Assembly (NCBI RefSeq): GCF_000317085.1 | Contig: NC_019702.1 | Span: forward strand, 960,394-1,024,393 | Direction of reading: 5' to 3' | Length of the DNA: 64,000 bases | Source of the DNA: Synechococcus sp. PCC 7502 | Lineage (GTDB): Bacteria; Cyanobacteriota; Cyanobacteriia; Pseudanabaenales; Pseudanabaenaceae | Part shown: one piece after another, positions 28,733-36,708 of the stretch | Position numbering within the stretch: position 1 is the first letter of the stretch | Layout of the letters: each line of letters opens with the position of its first letter | Notes under the pieces: generated by a model | What the model was told of the DNA's origin: nothing | The model's database searches: none | Seen by the model: only the letters and a program-made list of their open reading frames with translations | Position numbers and translations under genes: made by a program

Positions 28733-29177
28733 AAATCACATAAATTGCTAAAACTGGATTAGAAAAGGAGATCGCCCCTAAACGAGTCAAGCTTATAATA
28801 ATGGCAACTCATAGATAATTCATCGGCACCTAAGCCTATGCAACAACTCCAAGAACAATACATTACAAACTCTCAAGGCGATCGCAAAGACAAATAATTG
28901 ATAAGAGATCGGGACATAACACATCTTTCGAGCGGAAAATATTGTGATATTTCGGCATTGAGTTGAAAGTTGCCTTCATGCTTAATTTTCAGAGTTTACA
29001 CAATTTACTTGACATTTTCACTTATGGGCAAAGAGTAATATCAAAGTGAAGTATCTAGTCTCAGTATACCCAAACCCTAAATTTCCATGATTAAGGCAAT
29101 TAAAAATGTTTTTTAGTTTTTTGCCTTTAAACTATTGAAGAAACCTATGTGAAAGCGCAATTTAGGAGCTTAAGACT
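28733..29177. other. Gene-free stretch with decayed fragments, upstream of mtnA
   Basis: This stretch of 445 bases has no supportable gene. It starts with a copy of the R-M-S tail (28742-28771). At 28838-28897 there is a 19-codon frame, MQQLQEQYITNSQGDRKDK, that resembles the first residues of small cyanobacterial antitoxins but stops early. A weak promoter-like TTGACA (29009-29014) and TAATAT (29036-29041) are 21 bases apart, which is wider than ideal. GGCAA and TTGCC around 29094-29130 could form an AT-rich hairpin ahead of mtnA. Confidence 0.5.
28742..28771 (+). repeat. 30-bp repeat, copy 2 (relic of an R-M-S/HsdS tail)
   Basis: 28 of 30 bases are identical to 27632-27661. In the forward frame it reads IAKTGLEKEI, matching IAKTGVEKAI in the intact gene. 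The flanks are unrelated, so it is a fragment rather than a whole gene copy. Confidence 0.8.
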
Positions 29178-30272
29178 ATGGTAAATGGCATTTATAAACC
29201 CTTTTGGCTGGATGGGGAAAGTTTAATAATCATTGATCAAACTAAATTGCCCTTTAGCTATGAAACCTTAAGATTAACTACTCCCGATGATGCGATCGCC
29301 GCCATTAAAAATATGAATGTGCGTGGGGCAGGAGTAATTGGTAATGTGGGGGCATTTGGGGTTTATTTAGCAGCGATCGCTTCCGTAGGAAATCTGGACG
29401 CAATTATAGCCATAGCTCAACAAATTCGTATAGCTCGTCCCACGGCGGTTAACTTAACTTGGGCAGTGGATCGAGTCATTAAGGTATTAAAAAATCTAGG
29501 CTCAGAAAATCCTGAAATTATTATTAATACTGCCAAACAAGAGGCAATTAATATCTCCGATGAAGATGTGGAAAATTCCGAAAAGATCGGAAAATTTGGC
29601 TGCGATCGCATTCAAGAAATTAGTAATGCCAAATCGGGACAAACAGTAAATATTCTGACTCATTGTAATGCTGGGTGGTTAGCGATCGTGGATAGTGGTT
29701 CTGCCCTTGCTCCGATTTATGAGGCACATTCTAGGGGTATAGATATTCACGTTTGGGTAGATGAAACCCGTCCTAGAAATCAAGGAGCATCTTTAACAGC
29801 ATGGGAACTTCAACAAGCGGGAATTAAACACACAATTATTGCTGATAATACAGGCGGTTTATTAATGCAGTATGGCTTAGTGGATATGTGTATTGTTGGA
29901 GCCGACCGAGTCACTGCCCAAGGTGATGTCATTAACAAAATTGGGACTTACTTAAAAGCACTAGCCGCTAAAGATCACAATATTCCTTTCTATGTGGCTT
30001 TACCCAGTTCTACCTTTGATTTTGAGTTAATCGATGGCATTAAAGAAGTGGAAATTGAAACCAGAAATCCCGATGAGGTTTTATACATACAGGGAATCAC
30101 TGCTGATCAAGTTTTATCTACGGTGAGAATTGCCCCTTATGAAAGTAACGCCATAAATTATGCCTTTGACATTACTCCTAATCGCTTAGTAACAGGTCTA
30201 ATTACCGAACAAGGAATTTGTGCTGCTAATCAAGAAGCGATCGCCCACCAGAAAAAAGAATTGAGCAGATAA
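29178..30272 (+). CDS. mtnA: S-methyl-5-thioribose-1-phosphate isomerase
   Basis: This is a 364-residue enzyme of the methionine salvage pathway. It converts methylthioribose 1-phosphate to methylthioribulose 1-phosphate. The family signatures are VRGAGVIGNVGAFGV, the catalytic Cys in LTHCNAGWLA, the catalytic Asp in GADRVTAQGDV, and NKIGTY. The C-terminus has TGLITEQGI. Length and order agree with MtnA rather than the related eIF2B or ribose-1,5-bisphosphate isomerases. Upstream is the decayed TA region; downstream it converges on the chemotaxis cluster. Confidence 0.94.
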   Translation: MVNGIYKPFWLDGESLIIIDQTKLPFSYETLRLTTPDDAIAAIKNMNVRGAGVIGNVGAFGVYLAAIASVGNLDAIIAIAQQIRIARPTAVNLTWAVDRVIKVLKNLGSENPEIIINTAKQEAINISDEDVENSEKIGKFGCDRIQEISNAKSGQTVNILTHCNAGWLAIVDSGSALAPIYEAHSRGIDIHVWVDETRPRNQGASLTAWELQQAGIKHTIIADNTGGLLMQYGLVDMCIVGADRVTAQGDVINKIGTYLKALAAKDHNIPFYVALPSSTFDFELIDGIKEVEIETRNPDEVLYIQGITADQVLSTVRIAPYESNAINYAFDITPNRLVTGLITEQGICAANQEAIAHQKKELSR

Positions 30273-30299
30273 ATTAGGATTTTCTGTAAGATTTTTGGG

Positions 30300-30728
30300 T
30301 TAAGGTTTTTTAACTATACCAATAACGTGGTTGTAAATTACCCCATTAAAGTTATAAGCTTTGCCATCCGATTGCCAAGGGCTAGTATCAAATTCCATGT
30401 TTTGCCAGTCTAGGGGATTAATCGCAATTAAGTTGGGAATATTTGTGCAGGCGATCGCTACTAAACCACCTTTAACTTCAGGAATTTTAATCAGAACTAG
30501 GGTAATTTCGGAGGTCGGTGGACAGGATTTTCGTCCAAATATTACTGGTATAGTCTCAGTTCGATACTGAGTAATACTGCGCTCCGATTCAAGGGTAACA
30601 GAGGCTTTGAGCAGAACTTCTTGAACTAGATCAACACTAAAAGCCAGATTTAAGTCTTGGGATTGTAAAAGTAGTCCCTTTTCTGTGTATATGGGCGGTG
30701 GAGCAACGGCTCGAAAGGGTTGAAGCAT
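30300..30728 (-). CDS. Divergent CheW-like protein, last gene of the chemotaxis operon
   Basis: This is a 142-residue protein. It has no clear textbook motif but fits the CheW beta-barrel pattern: LNLAFSVDLVQEVLL at the front, ETIPVIFG in the position of VIPVVDLR, then ITLVLIKIP and VAIACTNIPNLIAI, ending with FNGVIYNHVIGIV. It begins 42 bases after the CheA-hybrid stop on the same strand. I infer an adaptor-like role mainly from position and weak resemblance. Confidence 0.55.
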   Translation of the reverse strand: MLQPFRAVAPPPIYTEKGLLLQSQDLNLAFSVDLVQEVLLKASVTLESERSITQYRTETIPVIFGRKSCPPTSEITLVLIKIPEVKGGLVAIACTNIPNLIAINPLDWQNMEFDTSPWQSDGKAYNFNGVIYNHVIGIVKKP

Positions 30729-30770
30729 ATAAATAATTAGGTGGTTATGCGATTTTGAACTAATTTCGGG

Positions 30771-33700
30771 CTAATTTTCAGCTAATAGAGAGGCAACTTT
30801 GGCTAAAAGCTCTGGGGTTGTAAAGCCTTTGGTTAAGTAATCATCAGCCCCCAGCCGTTTAGTTTCCTTTGACCACTCTTCCGCTAGACGAGAAGAGATT
30901 ACCATAATCGGCATATTCATTCCTGCTTGGCGGCAACGGTCAATGAGGGTAAATCCATCCATCCCTGGCATTTCAATATCGGTAATTAGCATAGTCGGTT
31001 GGGCATGATTTTGCATCCAATCCCATGCTTCTAAGCCATCGCTACAGATATGAATGTTATAACCCTGATTGCTCAGACTACTTTCAATGCGGCGGCGCAT
31101 CAGGGCAGCATCATCTACAACGAGAATGCGGGCTATATCTTCAACCTCAGTTACAGTTGGGATCGCGATCGCCCCTTGAGTAGAGCTTAAAAGTCGATCA
31201 ATTAAGGAAACTGGGTCTATGATTGGGATTAATTTGCCATCGGACTGTAAACTTACGCCCATCACCCCCACAGGACTGGTTAAGGGACTGGGAATAGCGT
31301 TAACTAGTAAATCGCTCTGCCCCACTAGACTATCAGCAATTATCCATACCCCTAAGGTATCCTGCGATCGCTTGGTACGCACGGCAATAGAAGTCGGTAA
31401 ATAGGTACGGTTAGATGTTTCTCCCTGCCAGTATTGATAGAGGTCAAGGGCGGGTACAGCCCCAGTATCTTCGGTAATGGTCATCGAATATAGGGCAGAA
31501 TCCTGTTTTTGCCAGAGTAAATCCCCCAATAGCATTGTCGTAAAAATATCAGAGGTGGGAACACCAAAAATGCGATCGCCTGCCTGGAGCAACATACACC
31601 GCACAAATAAATTGGGTACAGGAATTTGAATCGTAAAAGTTGTCCCCACTCCCAGTTTAGTATCAAGGCTTAGCTGCCCTCCGATCGCTTCAATTTGATT
31701 AGCAACCACATCCATGCCCACACCCCGACCAGAAATATCACTGACTACTTGGGCTGAGGTAAATCCAGGTTGACATATAACTGCTAACAGAGCCGCAGAA
31801 TTATCGGTATTAGTTAAGGGTAAATTTTTAGCGATCGCAATTTTCTGAATCTTTTCTGGATCAATACCTCGACCATCATCATTAACTTTCAAGACAAACA
31901 CACTACCACGACGGACTAAAGATAGGGTAATTGTGCCTTTTTGGGGTTTGCCCAGTACAGCCCTTTCACCCACGGTTTCTAAGCCATGATCAAAGGAATT
32001 TCTAATCAGGTGTAGAAGCACAGGTTCTAGGTTCCGTAACGTACCTGCATCTAGTTCCAGTTTTTCCCCAATTACTGTCAATTGCGCCCGCTTATCTAAA
32101 TTTCGAGTGGTCAGATCGCGCAAAATTCCTCGTACCCGAAAACTTAGAGTTTCAAAGGCAACAAGGCGACTTTCTTCTAGGGTTTGTTGTAGTCCCCGTA
32201 AACTGCGTTCCAGTCTTTGTAGGCTTTCTGCTGTCCGTCTTGCCGATTCCCCTGTTTCTGCCCCTAGCTCAGTTAAGCGCAAACTAATTTCTAAAAGACG
32301 GTTAATGGCTGTGTAACCTTGGCGATAGCTTTCTACTTCGGGAGATTCTTGATTTTTGGAAGATTCAATTAAAGCATAGTCATCTTGAACTTCCCGCAAC
32401 TGCCCAATGTACTGAATGCTATCTTGCGCTAGAGACACAATCGGCAGCAGATTATCGTAAACCAGTTGATAAAACCCCTGGGTAGCACGGGTTGCCATGA
32501 GGGTTTCCACTAAATGCTGAGAAGAGCGATCAAGACGTTCTAGGGGTACGGGAATTTGCACATCGGCGGCTGATACTACTAGTTCCTTTGGCTTCTTGCG
32601 CTTGGGTTGAATGTATTGAATAAACTGCTCAGGGACTATATCCAAGGAGCTAGGTAAATCCTCAATCTCTGCAATTTCATTAGTTGCATCAGCCAGATTA
32701 TCAGTTAAATTAGTAAACTCAAGTTCATTAGTTAGTGGTTTAGTAATTACTGGTTTAGCAATTTGGGGAGCCTTACCACCGTTGCGGGCGTACTCTTTTA
32801 AGGTTCTGAGTCTATTCATAAATTGCGATCGCCACAATTCACAATCAGGACTTTCTAATAGGGTTTGGGTTTGTGCTAATAAATCTTGCCAATCTGTGGC
32901 TAAGCCAATTTCATTACCAATTTCCTGAAGCTGCATCAGGGTCATAGTTGCAACCTCAAGGGATTCCGAGGATACGGTACCAGTTTCGGGTAACTGCTCG
33001 ATCGCCATTTCCAAGTCCAAAATCACCAGATCAAAGCCCTGTTCGGCAAATTCCCGTGCTAACTGTTTCTGCTCATTCCACTCTTCTAGGTAATTTGTTT
33101 TAACTTGGGTTTGCAGTTCTAAAATTCTTTGAATTGAACTAGTAGGAACTGCAGATTTACCAAGGCTGGCAACTAAAAGCTCACCGCACTCAATCAAAAC
33201 CTGTTGCAAAAAGCCATTGCTAAGGTCAGGGACTGGGTCAACATTACGCAAATCCGATAGTAAATCCTCAAAAACCGTGGATACCTGCAAAATAGCCTCT
33301 GCCCCAACCGTCACCGCCCCCCCTTTAATCGTATGGATGGCACGATACATTTGCTGAATGTCCTGTTGCCAAGTGGACTCCTGTAGCTGCTTTACTGTAC
33401 CCATATATAGCTGTAAGGAGTTTTGGGTATCTAAGTCAAACAGATTCCGTAGCTCTTGCTCTAAAGGATCAACTGGATCAGAAGGCTCAACTGGTTCCGA
33501 AAATTCAGCAATATCAGAAATTTGGTCGGTAATTTCAGTAATAAAATCTTCAAATTGATTAGTTTGATTAGATGAATTAGATTGATCCGTCTGATCGAGT
33601 TGATGAATTGGCATAGATAGTTCGGGAATTTTGCCCCCATGCTTGGCGCATTCCTTGAGTGATCGCAAATAACCAGACCATTGAGATAACCACACATCAC

Positions 33701-34352
33701 TGCTGGGATTTTGAATCAGAGCTTGACTTTGGCTGAGTAAGGTTTGCCAAGACTCCCCCAGGTTAATCTCTTCCCCGATCTGCTGTAGCTGCATCATGGT
33801 ATCGGCGGCAATAGTGACAACATCTGATGTGACAATACTGTTAGGACTAAGCTGCTCAATCGCCATATCTAGCTCTAACACCACCAAATCAAAGCCCTGT
33901 TCGGCAAATTCTTGATGTAATTGGTCTTGATCGCTCCAGTTGGGAAGGTAGGTGGCTTGGAGTAGCGATCGCATTGCCAAAATCCTGTCTGCCAAAGCTG
34001 TGGCGGAATCGTTACTTGATAATTCAAGGCTAGCTGTTAACAGTTCACCTGCTTCTACTAGAATCTCTTGCAGTTGGCGATCGCTAAGACTGGGGGCATC
34101 ATCTAAGTAACGTAAATCTGACAGTAAATCCTCTAAAACTGTAGAAACTTCTAAAATTGCCTCGGCACCGACCGTAACTGCTCCTCCTTTAATGGTGTGA
34201 ACGCAGCGATAAATCTCCTGAATATCATGTTTCCACGAGTCCTCACTAAGGTTTTGGGCAGTACTGATGTACAACTGCAAATACTTTTGAGTATCTAAAT
34301 CAAATAGGGTACGCAATTCCTGTTGGAGTTGATCTTCGGCAGTATTCAGCAT
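30771..34352 (-). CDS. CheA-type hybrid histidine kinase with duplicated Hpt module
   Basis: This is a 1193-residue signalling kinase. Two near-identical Hpt modules carry the phospho-accepting His in HTIKGGAVTVGAEAI at residues 52 and 340. A dimerisation region, a CheA-type ATPase (LIRNSFDHGLE, NDDGRGID, GRGVGMDV), a CheW-like domain and a C-terminal receiver (VDDA, TDIEMPGMDG, YLTKG) follow. The layout matches PilL/Tax-type kinases that control type IV pili and phototaxis in cyanobacteria. It lies downstream of the two MCPs, separated by 235 AT-rich bases. Confidence 0.93.
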   Translation of the reverse strand: MLNTAEDQLQQELRTLFDLDTQKYLQLYISTAQNLSEDSWKHDIQEIYRCVHTIKGGAVTVGAEAILEVSTVLEDLLSDLRYLDDAPSLSDRQLQEILVEAGELLTASLELSSNDSATALADRILAMRSLLQATYLPNWSDQDQLHQEFAEQGFDLVVLELDMAIEQLSPNSIVTSDVVTIAADTMMQLQQIGEEINLGESWQTLLSQSQALIQNPSSDVWLSQWSGYLRSLKECAKHGGKIPELSMPIHQLDQTDQSNSSNQTNQFEDFITEITDQISDIAEFSEPVEPSDPVDPLEQELRNLFDLDTQNSLQLYMGTVKQLQESTWQQDIQQMYRAIHTIKGGAVTVGAEAILQVSTVFEDLLSDLRNVDPVPDLSNGFLQQVLIECGELLVASLGKSAVPTSSIQRILELQTQVKTNYLEEWNEQKQLAREFAEQGFDLVILDLEMAIEQLPETGTVSSESLEVATMTLMQLQEIGNEIGLATDWQDLLAQTQTLLESPDCELWRSQFMNRLRTLKEYARNGGKAPQIAKPVITKPLTNELEFTNLTDNLADATNEIAEIEDLPSSLDIVPEQFIQYIQPKRKKPKELVVSAADVQIPVPLERLDRSSQHLVETLMATRATQGFYQLVYDNLLPIVSLAQDSIQYIGQLREVQDDYALIESSKNQESPEVESYRQGYTAINRLLEISLRLTELGAETGESARRTAESLQRLERSLRGLQQTLEESRLVAFETLSFRVRGILRDLTTRNLDKRAQLTVIGEKLELDAGTLRNLEPVLLHLIRNSFDHGLETVGERAVLGKPQKGTITLSLVRRGSVFVLKVNDDGRGIDPEKIQKIAIAKNLPLTNTDNSAALLAVICQPGFTSAQVVSDISGRGVGMDVVANQIEAIGGQLSLDTKLGVGTTFTIQIPVPNLFVRCMLLQAGDRIFGVPTSDIFTTMLLGDLLWQKQDSALYSMTITEDTGAVPALDLYQYWQGETSNRTYLPTSIAVRTKRSQDTLGVWIIADSLVGQSDLLVNAIPSPLTSPVGVMGVSLQSDGKLIPIIDPVSLIDRLLSSTQGAIAIPTVTEVEDIARILVVDDAALMRRRIESSLSNQGYNIHICSDGLEAWDWMQNHAQPTMLITDIEMPGMDGFTLIDRCRQAGMNMPIMVISSRLAEEWSKETKRLGADDYLTKGFTTPELLAKVASLLAEN

Positions 34353-34587
34353 TGGTTTGGTAAAGGTTTAACGTAGGGGCTGATCTGATTTACGAATAGA
34401 ATAACTAAGAAATTAAACTTTCCTAGCTTAATTTGATTTTTAACTGTACTTAATTAGGTATTAAATTAGTTATTAAAGACTGGCTACTATAATAGATATT
34501 AAAGCGTTGCTCGTTTTTTGATTGTCTTTCAGTTAACTTTTCCATCCTTTTTCCCATTTTCTTTGTTGATCTAAAAGCTAATCTAAA

Positions 34588-36708
34588 TCAATTATCTCCT
34601 TCTTTTAAGTTATCGTTGGTGCTAGCAAATAGAAAGTTTTGGGGAATCTTATCCGCTGGTAATTGAAAAAAGCGTACATCATTTAACAGTCTTCTTGCCA
34701 ATTGCCCCATCTGTGCCGATCGCTCAAGAGTTAAATTAGATTGACTAGCGGAACGTTGTGCCAAGGCTGCAATTTCTTGGATCGAATCTACACCGCTTTG
34801 CACAGCAACAGCAATTTCTTGACTCGATTGCAAAACACTATCTCCCAAGGCTGCTACCTGCTCAGTTACATCTTTAATATCCTTAAAAGCCTGACTTGAT
34901 TGCTCAACTCCAGTGGTAAACTCGCTCACATAGTCGGTCACATCCTTAATATCTTGACTAATCCCCGATACCACAATTTCAATAAATCCCGTGCGTTGCT
35001 GTAGCACTACTAATCCCTGACTGGTTTGAGTCGCCAAGTTATTTACCTGAGAGGCGATTGCTTCAAATTCACGGGCAACACTAGCAAACTGATCTGGCTC
35101 TTTTTGTTCCACGGCACGGGCAGCAATCATGGAAGCGTTCATCGCCACCACTTGGGTTAGGGAGGATAGGCGTTTTTGATCCTGCACAAACTGTTTTGCC
35201 AAGTCCACAAACTCACCGAGGGTTTTTAACCTTTGCACAATTTGGGTGGTTCCCTCCTGTAATAGGGCAATGGAATTATTCAGCTTCGTAATTTCTTCCT
35301 GCCCCAATGACACTGCAGACTGGGCTGATTTAACGGCAATATTTGCGGCGATCGCTTCTTCGGAGGCAGTGGTGGCTAACTGATTAATATTTTCAATTTC
35401 CTTGGTAGCTTGAGCTACAGACTCAGACTGAAGTTGGGCATTTTGAGTTACAGAAGTCGCCAGTTGTTCCAGACTATCTGCACCTTGAGTTACTTGCTGG
35501 GCGGTACTTAACACCGTGGACATGATGTTTGCCAATTGTTCAATCAAGCGATTCAGCGTATCTGCCACTAGCCCCGTAGCTTGATCAGTCACCTGTGCCT
35601 GTACAGTTAGGTTTCCAGATTCCAAATCAGATACCACATCTAAAAGATCACCAACTTCATCCTCTAGTTCTATGGTCTGCGCCTGAACCTGTGCCCTAGC
35701 CTCCGCCTGCTCAATTTCGCTGTTTTGGAGCTTAGCAATCAGATTATTAAATAGGTTAGCTAAGGTGCCAATTTCATCTTGGGTAGATACCTTAATTGGA
35801 GTTGTTAAATTGCCCCGACTATATTCCCTAGCTGAGCGTTCTAATTTTTGAATTGATTTAATGATTTCCGTCACAATTGATAGGGCAAAAACGTAGCCAA
35901 TTATGAGAAATATGAAGCCGATGCCAATTACCTGCACAAAAATTAAAGGAGGTTGATATTTATGTCCATGGATAAATACGGCTATGGGCTTACCTGCATA
36001 ATTAAGAATTGGTGCGCCTGCAATTAAGAAAGACTGTCCCTCAATTTTGAACTCTTCTACAGTAGTTTTGCTCGAAGCCTCTTTAGCAATCTTGATGGGG
36101 AAGGTAGGGCTAAGTTTAGGATTGGCTAGATCATTGGGGGTGGCGATCGCTGTAAATTCAAGCAAAGCTTTACTAATTCCCGCCGTAGAAGCTTGAGTGT
36201 CCACGGGTTTAATCCCCACAATTGCCCCCAAAATATTTTGATTTTTAATCGGGGTAACTGTGTAATTCACTAAACTATTCTCGGAGGTCAAATCAGTCAC
36301 ACTAATTCGAGTACCCGAAGCGAGCGCCTTACTCACAAGCCCACTGGGATCAAACTTACTCCCAACTGGCACAGTACCCAAACTTGCAGTGACATTTGCC
36401 GATTGATCCACTATCAAAACAGATTTAGAGTCGCCCCTCAGGCTGGATAACTCTGAGCTATCAGGTAGTTTATCCCTTGAAATTGTAATAGGAGAAGAAG
36501 TTTGATTAAAGCCTTCAGCTAAAGTTGCTAGTTTAGATTTTTCCTGATTTTCTAACTGCTCCCACTGGCGATGTTCAGCTACTAATCCCGCCAAACTTAT
36601 TCCCAGCAAAGTTAATACACCAGCAACACCCAAGGCTATATTTAACTTAGTGCCGATCAACCGATTTTGAAAAATATTAACCCCAGCAGATTGAATACGC
36701 TTACCCAT
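34588..36708 (-). CDS. Methyl-accepting chemotaxis-like receptor (second of a tandem pair)
   Basis: This is a 706-residue protein. I chose the ATG at 36708 (MGKRIQSAGVN), which overlaps the stop of the upstream receptor by 8 bases; the open frame extends 18 codons further into that gene. An N-terminal membrane segment is followed by a periplasmic sensor region to about 265, a second membrane segment, a HAMP domain and a signalling domain. The hairpin tip reads MNASMIAARAVEQKEPDQF, diverged from the canonical NAAIEAARAGEQGRGF but similar to cyanobacterial PilJ-like proteins. No ligand can be inferred. Confidence 0.9.
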   Translation of the reverse strand: MGKRIQSAGVNIFQNRLIGTKLNIALGVAGVLTLLGISLAGLVAEHRQWEQLENQEKSKLATLAEGFNQTSSPITISRDKLPDSSELSSLRGDSKSVLIVDQSANVTASLGTVPVGSKFDPSGLVSKALASGTRISVTDLTSENSLVNYTVTPIKNQNILGAIVGIKPVDTQASTAGISKALLEFTAIATPNDLANPKLSPTFPIKIAKEASSKTTVEEFKIEGQSFLIAGAPILNYAGKPIAVFIHGHKYQPPLIFVQVIGIGFIFLIIGYVFALSIVTEIIKSIQKLERSAREYSRGNLTTPIKVSTQDEIGTLANLFNNLIAKLQNSEIEQAEARAQVQAQTIELEDEVGDLLDVVSDLESGNLTVQAQVTDQATGLVADTLNRLIEQLANIMSTVLSTAQQVTQGADSLEQLATSVTQNAQLQSESVAQATKEIENINQLATTASEEAIAANIAVKSAQSAVSLGQEEITKLNNSIALLQEGTTQIVQRLKTLGEFVDLAKQFVQDQKRLSSLTQVVAMNASMIAARAVEQKEPDQFASVAREFEAIASQVNNLATQTSQGLVVLQQRTGFIEIVVSGISQDIKDVTDYVSEFTTGVEQSSQAFKDIKDVTEQVAALGDSVLQSSQEIAVAVQSGVDSIQEIAALAQRSASQSNLTLERSAQMGQLARRLLNDVRFFQLPADKIPQNFLFASTNDNLKEGDN

